Of a DNA stretch of 64,000 nucleotides, positions 27,719 to 36,550 are shown one piece after another. Made by a program: the position numbers and the translations under genes. This DNA comes from Chloroflexota bacterium (lineage in GTDB: Bacteria > Chloroflexota > Anaerolineae > UBA1429), in assembly GCA_019873625.1 (NCBI GenBank), contig JAIOAW010000002.1, positions 124,001 through 188,000 on the forward strand, written 5' to 3'. How positions within the stretch are numbered: position 1 is the first letter of the stretch; each line of letters opens with the position of its first letter. The notes below the pieces were generated by a model. It was not told where the DNA came from and ran no database searches. It saw only the letters and a program-made list of their open reading frames with translations.

Positions 27719-28209
27719 CGCAGGGCGTCTTTCATCGCGCGCTCGATATCGCGCTGCGACTCGCGCTCGGCGATGGCCTCGCGCTTGTCGTAAAGGCGCT
27801 TGCCCCGCGCCAGGCCGATTTCCACTTTGGCGAGGTTGTTACGCAGGTAAAGGCGAAGGGGTACAATGGTGTACCCCTTTTGTTCGGCCCGCTGGCGCCA
27901 GCGCAAGATCTCGCGCTTGTTCATCAGGAGTTTGCGGTCGCGGCGGGGGTCATGGTCGAGATAACTGGCCTGCGAGTAGCCGGCGATGTGGCAGCCCACC
28001 AACCAGGCCTCGCCGTTGCGGAAGGTTACATAACTATCGCGCAGGTTCACGCGCCCGGCGCGGATGGACTTGATTTCTGACCCCACGAGCACCAAACCCG
28101 CCTCAAGCGTCTCTTCGATAAAGTAATCGTGATAGGCCTTGCGGTTATGGGCGATATCTCGGTTGGCGCTGTGCTCTGCGGAACGCGTTTCACGGTCTCG
28201 TTTGGGCAT
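27715..28209 (-). CDS. smpB: SmpB, tmRNA-binding protein
   Basis: This 164-aa SsrA-binding protein is the OB-fold partner of tmRNA in trans-translation. NRKAYHDYFIEETLEAGLVL, GSEIKSIRAGRVNLRDSYV, KRDRK-like region (RRDRKLLMNKREIL) and LVPLRLYL-like (IVPLRLYLRNNLAKVEIGLA) all match. GKRLYDKREAIAERES closes the protein, with the basic C-terminal tail that enters the A site. The start MPKRDRETRS at 28209 is eight bases after the S41 protease stop. ssrA lies about 5.8 kb away in this window. Confidence 0.96.
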   Translation of the reverse strand: MPKRDRETRSAEHSANRDIAHNRKAYHDYFIEETLEAGLVLVGSEIKSIRAGRVNLRDSYVTFRNGEAWLVGCHIAGYSQASYLDHDPRRDRKLLMNKREILRWRQRAEQKGYTIVPLRLYLRNNLAKVEIGLARGKRLYDKREAIAERESQRDIERAMKDALR

Positions 28210-28216
28210 CGTGCCG

Positions 28217-29482
28217 CTACTCCTTGTGGAGAAGAAAGGCGAGCGCGCGCTCCAGTTGCGGGTCTCGGTGGGCAGCGGCGTCCTCCAAGGTAAAGGGCAC
28301 CTCGATATCGGGCACGAGGCCGTCGCCATCCAAGCCGCGGCCGCTGGGCAGGAGCCACTTGGCGATGGTGACCCGCAGGCTGGAGCCATCGCTCAAAGTG
28401 TGCGTATTCTGCACCGATCCTTTGCCATAGGTCTTGGTGCCGATGAGCGTCCCCCGTTTGGCCTCTTGAATGGCCCCCGCGACGATTTCCGAAGCGCTGG
28501 CGCTTCCACCGTTCACGAGCACGACGAGGGGAATTTCCGTGGCTAGCCCCTTGGTGCGCACGCGGTACACCTGGGTGGGCCTATCGCGCTGTTCCTCTTG
28601 CAGGATGATGGCGTTCATAGGCAAGAATTCGCTCGCCACCTGCACGGCGATGTGCAAATAGCCGCCCGGGTTATCGCGCAGGTCTAAAATGAGGCCCACG
28701 GGCTTTTGGGTGAGCAGGTCTCGCAAGGCGGAATGCACCTGCTGAGAAGCGAGGGCGTTGAATTCCGAGAGTTGAAGGTAGGCAACTTGCCCCTCGAGCA
28801 TCTTGGCCTCATAGTTGGGCAGTTCCACCTTGGCGCGCGTCACCGAGACGACGAATGGCTCTGCCACGCCCTCGCGTTGGACGAGTAGGCGCACCGTGGT
28901 GCCCGCCGGGCCGCGAATGAGGCGGATGGCCTCGATAAGCGTTTTCCCTTCGAGGGGTTCATCATCCACCGAAAGGATGATATCCCCCGCCAGAAGCCCG
29001 GCGTGGTAGGCAGGGCTGTTGGGCAAGGGGCGCACAATGGTCAACTTGCCTTCCACCATCTCCACCGTGGCGCCGATGCCCTCGAAACTCCCCTGCATAT
29101 CCTCGTCCATAATCGCCGCCGAAATCGGCTCGACGAACAGGGTATGGGGGTCTCCGAGGGCGTTCACCATCCCGGCGGCGGCGCCGTGGATCATCTTATC
29201 CGGGTCCAGCCTCTCCGGCTCGATGAATTCCCGATCGAGGATATCCCAGGCTTGCCGTAAGATATCGAGCCGTCCTTCAAGCCCCTGCTGCTGCTCGGTC
29301 TGGGCGCGCAGCGCGGGGAAGGCGGCCTCCGCCGCTTGGCGCACCTGCGGCCCCACGAACCACATCGTGATGACGCCCCCGCCAAAACCCGTCACGAGGA
29401 GCGCCGCGGCAAGGAACACCAAAAGAATCCCCCGCAAAGGCCGGGGGCGAGAACCGCTCTGGCTTGGCGTACGAGACGACAT
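28217..29482 (-). CDS. S41 family C-terminal-processing protease (CtpA-like)
   Basis: This 421-aa protease has an N-terminal membrane anchor (GILLVFLAAALLVTGFGGGV), a helical domain, a PDZ domain (GIGATVEMVEGKLTIVRPLP) and an S41 catalytic domain. The nucleophile Ser sits in NGGSASASEIVAGAIQEAKRG and the general-base Lys in KTYGKGSVQ. GLVPDIEVPFTLEDAAAHRD near the end is usual in Ctp proteases. The ATG at 29482 follows TTTTTGAGGGGGAAT; an upstream TTG/ATG extension is less likely. It lies just upstream of smpB. Probably extracytoplasmic, trimming secreted or membrane proteins. Confidence 0.93.
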   Translation of the reverse strand: MSSRTPSQSGSRPRPLRGILLVFLAAALLVTGFGGGVITMWFVGPQVRQAAEAAFPALRAQTEQQQGLEGRLDILRQAWDILDREFIEPERLDPDKMIHGAAAGMVNALGDPHTLFVEPISAAIMDEDMQGSFEGIGATVEMVEGKLTIVRPLPNSPAYHAGLLAGDIILSVDDEPLEGKTLIEAIRLIRGPAGTTVRLLVQREGVAEPFVVSVTRAKVELPNYEAKMLEGQVAYLQLSEFNALASQQVHSALRDLLTQKPVGLILDLRDNPGGYLHIAVQVASEFLPMNAIILQEEQRDRPTQVYRVRTKGLATEIPLVVLVNGGSASASEIVAGAIQEAKRGTLIGTKTYGKGSVQNTHTLSDGSSLRVTIAKWLLPSGRGLDGDGLVPDIEVPFTLEDAAAHRDPQLERALAFLLHKE

Positions 29483-29564
29483 ATTCCCCCTCAAAAATAG
29501 GGCGCCCGCGAGAACGCTCATCGTGAAAGCGAGGCGGGCACCCTCATATGGCGGTCATAACCCC

Positions 29565-29593
29565 ATTATATCATCGAGGAATGAGCATACCAA
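29565..29593 (-). promoter_or_regulatory. Promoter of the S41 protease-smpB pair
   Basis: On the minus strand TTGGTA (29593-29588), 17-base spacer, TATAAT (29570-29565), about 85 bases before the start codon. Confidence 0.6.
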
Positions 29594-29606
29594 ACCTCTA
29601 TGCGGC

Positions 29607-31862
29607 TTACTCGTAGCGCAGGGCCTCCACCGGGCTAAAGCGCGTGGCCCGCCAGGCGGGGTATAGGCCGCCGAGCACGCCGAGCACCAAGCAGAAGATG
29701 ATGCCTTGCGCCGCGATTCTCGTGGTGATGAGGAACATATCCTTGTAGGTGCTCGTCGCCGGGTTCAAGGTCAAGAGGCGGATGACGCCTTCCGAAAAGA
29801 GCAAGCCCACTAGGCCGCTCATAAGCGTCAACAGGATGGCCTCGGCGAGCATTTGGCGCATCACTAAACTCTGCCGCCAGCCCACGGCGCGGAGGACGCC
29901 GATTTCGCGCGTCCGCTCGTACACGCTCATCATCATCGTGTTCATCAAGGCGATGGCCCCCACGATCGCGCTGATGGCATAGATGGCGCCAAACATCCTG
30001 CGGGAAGATTCCATATCCGGTAGAGATTGGGTGAACTCGGCGCTCCGCGTAAAGAGCATATCGGGGTACTCTGCCGAAAGGCGTTCGAGCATCTCATCCG
30101 TCTGGTAAGGGTCGCGGAGTTTGATCTGGGCGATCATCGCCTGGCGGGGCTTGTTGAGCAAACGCTGCGCCTCGCGCAGGTCAATGATGGCTCCCCCGTC
30201 TTCGATGGCGTTTCCGGTCTGGATAATCCCCACGACGGTAAACGAGGTGCCGAGCATTTGCATACGGTCGCCGATGCCCACCCCTTGTTCGATGGCCGCC
30301 TTCCAACCCACGAGGCATTGCCGGGGGCCGGTGAGGAGAGTCCCCTCTTTGAGGAGGCGAGGCTTGAGGGCGGGGTCATTGCGTGAGCGCGCCGTGATGA
30401 CAAAGAAGGGGTTCTTGGGCGTGGCCACGGCCGTGATGATGAGGCCGCTCACGTACTGCACCTCGGGCATCGCCTCGATGCGCTTGATGACGCGTTCATC
30501 AATGACGCTCAGGCTCGTATCGGGCTGATCCTTTTGGACCATTGTGAGTTCGGCGCCGGAGACGATGCCGTTGAAACTGTGGATAGCCCCTTCGCTCAGG
30601 CTGCCGATGAGGATCATAGACATCACGCCGAGGCCCACGCCGAGGAGCGTCAAAAGGGTGCGCGTGCGCTGGCGGCCGAGGTTGCGGACGGCCATACCCC
30701 CAAAGGGAATTCTCAAGGCCCCCTTGCGGCTGGTGCCACCGTCGTAACTCAAGGCCTCCACCGGCGTCAGGCGCGAGGCGCGCCAGGCTGGGTAGGCCCC
30801 GCCGATGCTCCCCAAGAGGAGCGCCGTGGTCAAAGCCTGCAAGGCCACTTTGGGGGGCACAGTCCCTTTGGTCAGCCCGGTCATACCGGGCAAGCGGGGC
30901 ACGATGTAAGCCATCAAGGCCCCTAACCCCAGGCCGAGGACGCCGCCCAAGATGCTCACGAGGAGCGATTCGCCGAGGATCATCGTCAACACGCGCCGAG
31001 GCCGCCAGCCCACCGCACGGAGGGCGCCGATCTCACGCGTGCGCTCGAACACGCTCATCAACATGGTGTTCATCATCCCCACGCCGCCCACCAAGGCGGC
31101 CACGATGGCGACGCTCCAAGCGTAAAGGTCGAACAGGCTCAAGAGTTCGAGCAGCATACTGCCCACTTGGGTGCCGGCGATCTCGACATCGTGCGGCAGG
31201 ATGCGCGCTAGTTTCTCTTTGAAGGCCTCGGCGCGATCGGGCTGACGCAGGCGGATGCCGATGAACATCACCTGGCGAGGCATACCGGCCAGAATTTGCG
31301 CATCTTTAAGGGAGATGACAGCCGCCGAATCTTCGAAGGCGATGCCCGTCTCATAGATGCCGACGATGCGAAAGGTCATCTCTTCCAGGCGGATCGTATC
31401 GCCCACGCCCTTCTTGAGACGGTTGGCCGCTGCCTTGCCCAAGATGAGGGGCCGGCCGCCTTGGCGCGAGCGATATTCCCCTAGGGAGACGCCTTCTACG
31501 ACGTGAAAATGGCGAATGCCAGGTTGATCTGGCTCGTACCCAAAGATGATGAAAAAGGGCAGGCCCTCGGTGCGCGCTAGAGTATAGATCACCGATGAGG
31601 CATCTTTGACTTCGGGCATAGCGCGCACGCGGTCGGCCAGGCTCTCGTCGAAGCCGATGCCGAAGGAGATGGCCTGCCCTTCGCGCTTTTGCACCGCTTG
31701 CAGGATGATATCCGCGTCGGTGCGGTGGGTCACCTCGATATAGTTCGTCACCAGGCTCTGGGCTAGGGAGACGAGCGTTACAATGGCGGCGATGCCGACC
31801 GCAATCCCTACGATGGTCAGGATGGTTCGCGTTGGGCGCCTGAGCAGATTGCGCAGAATCAT
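29607..31862 (-). CDS. Tandem-duplicated MacB/FtsX ABC transporter permease
   Basis: This 751-aa protein contains two MacB-type permease units in one chain. Unit 1 starts ILRNLLRRPTRTILTIVGIA and ends with YPAWRASRLTPVEALSYDGG; unit 2 starts NLGRQRTRTLLTLLGVGLGV and ends LYPAWRATRFSPVEALRYE. Each has an N-terminal helix, a periplasmic MacB core domain with LxxGR-type and V.VGI repeats, and three C-terminal helices. The internal MMNTMLMSVFERTREIGALR and LMNTMMMSVYERTREIGVLR copies confirm duplication. MacB normally dimerises from single units, so here two half-sites are fused, forming the whole channel from one polypeptide. Upstream are the ATPase (10 bases) and an HlyD/MacA adaptor. Substrate unknown. 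Confidence 0.88.
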   Translation of the reverse strand: MILRNLLRRPTRTILTIVGIAVGIAAIVTLVSLAQSLVTNYIEVTHRTDADIILQAVQKREGQAISFGIGFDESLADRVRAMPEVKDASSVIYTLARTEGLPFFIIFGYEPDQPGIRHFHVVEGVSLGEYRSRQGGRPLILGKAAANRLKKGVGDTIRLEEMTFRIVGIYETGIAFEDSAAVISLKDAQILAGMPRQVMFIGIRLRQPDRAEAFKEKLARILPHDVEIAGTQVGSMLLELLSLFDLYAWSVAIVAALVGGVGMMNTMLMSVFERTREIGALRAVGWRPRRVLTMILGESLLVSILGGVLGLGLGALMAYIVPRLPGMTGLTKGTVPPKVALQALTTALLLGSIGGAYPAWRASRLTPVEALSYDGGTSRKGALRIPFGGMAVRNLGRQRTRTLLTLLGVGLGVMSMILIGSLSEGAIHSFNGIVSGAELTMVQKDQPDTSLSVIDERVIKRIEAMPEVQYVSGLIITAVATPKNPFFVITARSRNDPALKPRLLKEGTLLTGPRQCLVGWKAAIEQGVGIGDRMQMLGTSFTVVGIIQTGNAIEDGGAIIDLREAQRLLNKPRQAMIAQIKLRDPYQTDEMLERLSAEYPDMLFTRSAEFTQSLPDMESSRRMFGAIYAISAIVGAIALMNTMMMSVYERTREIGVLRAVGWRQSLVMRQMLAEAILLTLMSGLVGLLFSEGVIRLLTLNPATSTYKDMFLITTRIAAQGIIFCLVLGVLGGLYPAWRATRFSPVEALRYE

Positions 31863-31871
31863 CCTTCCCTC

Positions 31872-32720
31872 CTACGAGATGACTGCCCGGAGCACCTGGG
31901 CCATTTGTGCCGCCAATTCCGCCGCGTTGTTATGAAGGCGCGCCAAATGGGCGATCGCTTCCGCGTCGCCGGCCATCAGTTTTTGCCCCAGGGCCGATTG
32001 GGCAAAGGCGCGCAGGTCCTCTGTGAAGGGGTCTGCCACCCTATGTTCGCCCACAATGCGCCCATCGCGCATCTCGAGGATGCGCTGAGTGGCGCGGGCG
32101 ATGTTTCGATCGTGCGTAACGATGAGGATCGTCGCGTTGTGCTCGCGGTTCAAACGGATAAGAAGGTCGAGGATTTCCGCGCCGCTCACGCTATCCAGGT
32201 TGCCGGTCGGCTCATCGGCCAGGATGAGGCTCGGTTCGTTCACCAAGGCCCGGGCGATTGCCACGCGCTGGCGCTGGCCGCCGGAGAGTTGGCTGGGCAG
32301 ATGATCTTCGCGGTCGGCCATGCCCACTAGGGCGAGCATCTCACGGGCGCGGGCGCGCCGCTGTTGCGCACTGCGGACCTGCCCTCGCAGGGGCACCTCG
32401 ACGTTTTCCAGCGCCGTCAGCGTGGGGATGAGGTTATGCATCTGAAAGACGAACCCCACAGTGCGCGCCCGGAAGCGATCCAGGTCTTTTACGTGGGCGA
32501 GGTCTTGGCCGTCAATGAGCACCGTGCCGGAAGTAGGCCGATCCAACGCGCCGATCATATTGAGCAGGGTGGATTTGCCGCTCCCCGAAGGCCGCATCAC
32601 GGCGACCATTTCCCCCTCGTGAACGTCCAGGTTCACATGGTCCAGGGCGACGACGGGCACCGCCGTGCCATAAACCTTGGTCAGGTCTCGCGTTGCGACG
32701 ATTGTGCGCCGTTCAGCCAT
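31872..32720 (-). CDS. MacB/LolD-type ABC ATPase with altered Walker A
   Basis: This 282-aa ATPase belongs to the LolD/MacB/FtsE group. Q-loop (TVGFVFQMHNLIPTLTALEN), ABC signature (LSGGQRQRVAIARAL), Walker B with catalytic Glu (LILADEPTGNLDS) and H-loop (ILIVTHDRNIARA) are all present. The Walker A reads RPSGSGKST instead of GPSGSGKST, so the first glycine of the P-loop is Arg. The change is one base, GGG to CGG. The C-terminus has about 55 extra residues that look helical. It follows the adaptor by eight bases and precedes the tandem permease. Confidence 0.88.
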   Translation of the reverse strand: MAERRTIVATRDLTKVYGTAVPVVALDHVNLDVHEGEMVAVMRPSGSGKSTLLNMIGALDRPTSGTVLIDGQDLAHVKDLDRFRARTVGFVFQMHNLIPTLTALENVEVPLRGQVRSAQQRRARAREMLALVGMADREDHLPSQLSGGQRQRVAIARALVNEPSLILADEPTGNLDSVSGAEILDLLIRLNREHNATILIVTHDRNIARATQRILEMRDGRIVGEHRVADPFTEDLRAFAQSALGQKLMAGDAEAIAHLARLHNNAAELAAQMAQVLRAVIS

Positions 32721-32728
32721 AGTTCCCC

Positions 32729-34066
32729 CTATTCTGTGGGGATATCCACAAAGGCCGTCATCCCCCAGCGCAGGCGCGGGTCCAGAGTATCCAAGGTGAT
32801 GATGGCCTTATAAACCACCCCTCCACCTCCTGCCCCCGCTTTGAGGGCTAGCCGCTCGACCTTGCCGGGCAGGCGCACGTCGGGCAGGGCATCGAACGTA
32901 ACCTGGACGGTTTGGCCTTCTTTGACGCGCGCGGCATCAATCTCATCCAGGTCGGTGGTCTCGACGCGCAACGCGGTCAAATCGCCGAGCGAGATGACCG
33001 GCATACCCGGCACGGCCTGCTCGCCCAACCGCAGGTTCACTTCGCACACCGTGCCTTTGAAGGGCGCTACGATGATGGCGCGGCTCAGGGCGGCCTTGGC
33101 CTGCTGGAGCGCCGCTTCGGCCTGGGCCACGTGGGCGCGGGCTAACTCGAGTTCCTCGGGCCGCGCACCCGCTTTGACGAGGTCATAGTGGGCCTGGGCT
33201 TGCTCCACCTGGGCGCGCTGGATGGCCACCTGCTGTTGAGCCACAGCCGCCTGCGCTTGGGCGCTGGCCAGCGCCGCTTGGGCCTCGCGCACGCGGGCAG
33301 CGGATACAGCGATTTCCTCTGGCCGCGCGCCGGCCTCAAGGAGGCGTTTCTTGATCTCGGCCATCGTCACGCGTGCCTCGGCAGCCATCACTTGGCCTTC
33401 AGCCGTCTCGTAAGAGCCGGGTTGGTAGCCCGGTTTGCCCTTTAGCCCGCCGAGGGTATCGCGCGTATTTTGGGCGGCATAGCGCTCCGCCTTGGCCATC
33501 TCGATTTCTTGCTGGGCCAGGGCGACCTCATCGGGGCGAGGCCCCGCCTTGAGGAGGTTCAAAGCGGCTTGGGCGCTCTCCACGGCCGCCTGGGCCGATT
33601 TGACGGCGTTTTCGGCTACGGTTACGCCGAGTTCGGCGCTCTTTTCACTTTCTTGGGCCATACGCAGGGCCGCCTCAGCCGCGCGGATTTCCTCTTCGCG
33701 GGCCCCTGCCTCTAGCCGTTTCAACTCGGCCTGGGCCACCGCCAGCCCCGCCTCGGCCTGGGCCACGGCGGCCTCTAACTCGGCCGTATCGAGGCGGGCC
33801 AGCACCTCACCGGCTTCTACAGTCTGCCCCTCCACCACGCGCACCTCGGCCACCCTCCCCGCGAGGCCGAAACTCAGGTCGGCCCATAGGGCGGGGAGCA
33901 CCTTGCCCGAAACGGAAATGACCGGTTCAGGCGCCTCTTCTTGGGGCGGGGGCGTAGGGGTTGCCGCCTGCCCCAAAGGCATACCTTTGCAACCTACGAG
34001 AAAGGCGCTCAGGAGAGCGAAAAGGACGACGTAGCGTACCGCACTGTGGAGCGATCGCGTAGGCAT
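32729..34066 (-). CDS. HlyD/MacA-type periplasmic adaptor lipoprotein
   Basis: This 445-aa membrane-fusion protein has an N-terminal signal with a lipobox (LVGC, Cys26) and a Pro/Thr-rich linker. A biotinyl-lipoyl-like N half (LSFGLAGRVAEVRVVEGQTV) is followed by a long coiled coil and the lipoyl C half plus beta-barrel (IIVAPFKGTVCEVNLRLGEQ, TVQVTFDALPDVRLPGKVER). Four copies of L-x-A-G-x-R-x-x-E occur in the coiled coil at about 118, 172, 243 and 297; this is an internal repeat. It is first in the operon with the ATPase and tandem permease. With them it forms a MacAB-like tripartite or two-membrane exporter. Confidence 0.93.
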   Translation of the reverse strand: MPTRSLHSAVRYVVLFALLSAFLVGCKGMPLGQAATPTPPPQEEAPEPVISVSGKVLPALWADLSFGLAGRVAEVRVVEGQTVEAGEVLARLDTAELEAAVAQAEAGLAVAQAELKRLEAGAREEEIRAAEAALRMAQESEKSAELGVTVAENAVKSAQAAVESAQAALNLLKAGPRPDEVALAQQEIEMAKAERYAAQNTRDTLGGLKGKPGYQPGSYETAEGQVMAAEARVTMAEIKKRLLEAGARPEEIAVSAARVREAQAALASAQAQAAVAQQQVAIQRAQVEQAQAHYDLVKAGARPEELELARAHVAQAEAALQQAKAALSRAIIVAPFKGTVCEVNLRLGEQAVPGMPVISLGDLTALRVETTDLDEIDAARVKEGQTVQVTFDALPDVRLPGKVERLALKAGAGGGGVVYKAIITLDTLDPRLRWGMTAFVDIPTE

Positions 34067-34139
34067 GGCGTGTTAACCTCCTGAACGATGTCTCGATGGG
34101 AAAAGATTCCCTATGGCGCCAACGTGAATCGGCACAAAA

Positions 34140-34147
34140 AGTATACT
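34140..34147. promoter_or_regulatory. Shared divergent -10 region of adaptor and Nudix genes
   Basis: AGTATACT is palindromic, giving TATACT on both strands (34142-34147 plus, 34145-34140 minus). The minus side has a TAGACG at 17 bases; the plus -35 is weak. Confidence 0.35.
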
Positions 34148-34187
34148 AGAATTGCACAGCATCGTCTAAACGAGGAGATGGCGCATT

Positions 34188-34856
34188 ATGGATCGCAATC
34201 CTTCCCTTTCGCGCGGCCTGATCGAACGCGCCTTGCGGGGGCCTTTGCCGGGCGAGGCGGCCCAGGCGCGGATGGCGACCCGCCCGCGCGCCCAGCGCGC
34301 GGAAGGGATGCCCCCCGAGCCGCCGCGCCTGGCCGCCGTGCTCCTCCTTCTCTTCGAATGGCAGGGGGGACCTCATTTCGTGCTCACGCGCCGAGCCGAT
34401 GCTCTGCGCAACCACCGTGGGCAGATCGCCCTGCCCGGCGGCGCTGTGGAGGTGTGCGATGCCTCGCTGTGGGAAGCGGCCCTGCGCGAGGCGCAAGAAG
34501 AACTCGGCCTTGGCCCCGCGGCCCAAAAGGTCGCCTATCTGGGCAGGCTCAGCCCTTCTTACGTGGTCTCGAGCCATTTTGAGGTGCATCCCTTTGTGGG
34601 GTGGCTCGCCGAAAGCCCTTCGTTTGTGCCCGAGGCGGGCGAAGTGGCGGAGGTGCTCATCGTGCCCGTGGCGTTCCTCCTGGATGATTCGGCCAAGGGC
34701 GAGGAGAGGCGCCTTCTCTATGGGCGAGAGACGACCGTGCCCTATTATCGCTGGCAGGGGCACATCATTTGGGGGCTGACGGCGATGATCTTGAGCGAGT
34801 TTGAAGCGCTCTTGCGCCAGGCGCTGGAGGGCGCCGAGGAGGGAGGGGAGGCATAA
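34188..34856 (+). CDS. Nudix hydrolase, CoA-pyrophosphatase type
   Basis: This 222-aa protein has the Nudix box LPGGAVEVCDASLWEAALRE followed by AQEELGLGP. The PGG..E..D.S...AALREA.EE.GL form marks the CoA/NUDT7-like subfamily, which splits coenzyme A or acyl-CoA to 3',5'-ADP and phosphopantetheine. LVSPFVVHP-type conservation continues in VVSSHFEVHPFVGWL. The start follows a weak AGGAG site at about eight bases. The stop overlaps the next start by one base (TAATG), so the two are co-transcribed. Confidence 0.9.
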   Translation: MDRNPSLSRGLIERALRGPLPGEAAQARMATRPRAQRAEGMPPEPPRLAAVLLLLFEWQGGPHFVLTRRADALRNHRGQIALPGGAVEVCDASLWEAALREAQEELGLGPAAQKVAYLGRLSPSYVVSSHFEVHPFVGWLAESPSFVPEAGEVAEVLIVPVAFLLDDSAKGEERRLLYGRETTVPYYRWQGHIIWGLTAMILSEFEALLRQALEGAEEGGEA

Positions 34857-35461
34857 TGTTCGATATCACCCGGCCCTTGTACGCCGGTATGCCCGTCTGG
34901 CCGGGCGACCCCGAGGTGCGCCTGGAGGCCCTTTCCTCGGTGGAACGGGGCGATGCCTTTACCTTGAGCCGCATCACCCTTGGGACGCATACGGGCACCC
35001 ACCTCGATGCGCCGCGCCACGTCTTGGCCAACGGCCCAGGCGTGGATGAACTCCCGCTGGAGGCACTTATAGGGCGCGCCGCAGTGGTGGACGTTTCCAA
35101 CTGCCAAGGCCTCCTCGATGTGGCCTGTTTAGAGGCGAGAACGCCGCCTGGGTGCCGGCGGTTGCTCCTCAAAGCACAAGGCAGCTCCCCAGAGGCCCCG
35201 GCCAAGGCCCTCACGCCAGAAGGCGCGGCCTGGCTTGCCGCGCAGGGGATGCTCCTTGTGGGCACAGACCAAACCTCCCTCGACCCGCCGGAGGTGGGCA
35301 TCGGTGCGGCGCATCGGCTATTGCTCGGGGCGGGGGTGATCCTCGTCGAAAACCTCGCCTTGGAGGGCATCTCGCCGGGGGAATATGATCTCATCTGTTT
35401 GCCCCTCAAACTGCGCCAGGGGGATGGGGCGCCGGTGCGCGCCGTCTTGATCGCCTTATAG
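34856..35461 (+). CDS. Cyclase / kynurenine formamidase family hydrolase
   Basis: This 201-aa protein of the cyclase superfamily has the metal-binding motif HTGTHLDAPRH near residue 42 and DITRPLYAGMPVWPGDPEV at the N-terminus. LLVGTDQTSLDPP and ILVENLALEGI follow. Members hydrolyse N-formylkynurenine, isatin or other cyclic amides; those with a kynurenine pathway nearby are KynB, but no such genes are seen here, so the function is open. It is co-transcribed with the Nudix gene. Hairpins follow at 35462-35531. Confidence 0.85.
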   Translation: MFDITRPLYAGMPVWPGDPEVRLEALSSVERGDAFTLSRITLGTHTGTHLDAPRHVLANGPGVDELPLEALIGRAAVVDVSNCQGLLDVACLEARTPPGCRRLLLKAQGSSPEAPAKALTPEGAAWLAAQGMLLVGTDQTSLDPPEVGIGAAHRLLLGAGVILVENLALEGISPGEYDLICLPLKLRQGDGAPVRAVLIAL

Positions 35462-35504
35462 AGGGGGGCGCCTTCGCCTTTATACGCATAGGGCGAAAAG
35501 ACGT

Positions 35505-35531
35505 GTAGGGGCGCATTGGCTGCGCCCCTAC
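35505..35531. repeat. GTAGGGGCGCA inverted repeat (possible REP-like hairpin)
   Basis: A perfect 11-bp stem GTAGGGGCGCA / TGCGCCCCTAC with loop TTGGC lies between convergent genes. No T run follows. The form resembles hairpin repeats scattered in some Chloroflexota and cyanobacterial genomes. Only one clear copy is in this window. Confidence 0.4.
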
Positions 35532-35564
35532 CAGGTGCAGGATGATGCATTGGGCGAGGCGCGT

Positions 35565-36479
35565 TTACCCCTTTTTGCGCGCCTGGCGGCGTTTGGCCCA
35601 GCGGATGATCAGCCACAAGACCACCGCCGGCACGATGACGATGGGCGAGAAGATCAGCAGGTAGATGGCGATATCCGCCAAGACTTGCAGCACCTCTACA
35701 AACCCGCGCAGGGCCTTAGTGAGGGTCACCAAGGGGTTCCATTTGGCCTTGGTGACCACGGTGCGCGGCGCCTCTTTGGGGCGAATCTCCACATTGACCG
35801 TGGCCATGGCCGTCATCCGTTCGAGGTACTGCTGCCTCCCTTTGAGGGATTCGATCTGCGCGCGCACATTCGTGACCTCGCGGTAGATGGCCAAGATGTC
35901 TTCGGCCTTGCCGCGATTCTCTCTCACCTCGGTCATCAGGGCGAGGAGTTCCTTCTCGGTGGCCTCGAGGTTCCGCAGACGCGCGTCGAGGTCTACATAT
36001 TCCTCGGTTACGTCTTCGCCGCGCCGGTTCTCGCTTTCGATGCGCAGGGCCATTTGGTGGAGGGCGTCTAGGGTCCGATCCAGCGCGCCTGCCGGCACGC
36101 GAAAGGTCACCTGGGCATAGGGTTGCTCATTCGATAGCCAACGGCGCGACTCGGCGATGAACCCCTTTTCGTCGGCCACCCATTTGCGGATGAAATCGAG
36201 CGCCGCATCGGTATTCTCCACGACGATGACCATATCTACGGTCTGGATGATCATCCGTTCGGTAACCGAGACGGCATCCGCCGCGATGGAGGGGGATTCT
36301 CCCCCGCCGTATGCCGAAGACGTTACGCTGCCGGCGCGCCCATCCGCAGCGGGCAAGGGCTGGGCAGGCGCCACTTGGATGGTCTGTTCCGCCCGTTTAG
36401 GGGCGCAGCCAGCAGCCAGGCCCGCCACGAGCGCGGCCACCAGCAAGAGAAAAAGGACGGGTTGCCTCCATCGTCTCAT
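35565..36479 (-). CDS. DUF4349 lipoprotein
   Basis: This 304-aa protein has a signal peptide with lipobox LAAGC, a short Pro/Ala linker, then a DUF4349 domain. The domain runs from MIIQTVDMVIVVENTDAALD through VTFRVPAGALDRTLDALHQM and VTEEYVDLDARLRNLEATEKELLALM, a coiled-coil hairpin, to IAIYLLIFSPIVIVPAVVLW, a transmembrane helix, and a basic tail. The family is conserved in Gram-positive and other bacteria without a settled function; it may act as an anchored envelope protein. It is the last gene of a minus-strand run behind a metallophosphoesterase. Confidence 0.85.
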   Translation of the reverse strand: MRRWRQPVLFLLLVAALVAGLAAGCAPKRAEQTIQVAPAQPLPAADGRAGSVTSSAYGGGESPSIAADAVSVTERMIIQTVDMVIVVENTDAALDFIRKWVADEKGFIAESRRWLSNEQPYAQVTFRVPAGALDRTLDALHQMALRIESENRRGEDVTEEYVDLDARLRNLEATEKELLALMTEVRENRGKAEDILAIYREVTNVRAQIESLKGRQQYLERMTAMATVNVEIRPKEAPRTVVTKAKWNPLVTLTKALRGFVEVLQVLADIAIYLLIFSPIVIVPAVVLWLIIRWAKRRQARKKG

Positions 36480-36550
36480 CGAAGCCTCCTTATTCCGGCG
36501 CGATTGTGGGTCTTCATCAATGAAGACGGCTTTCCGAGGGGACAGGTTCC

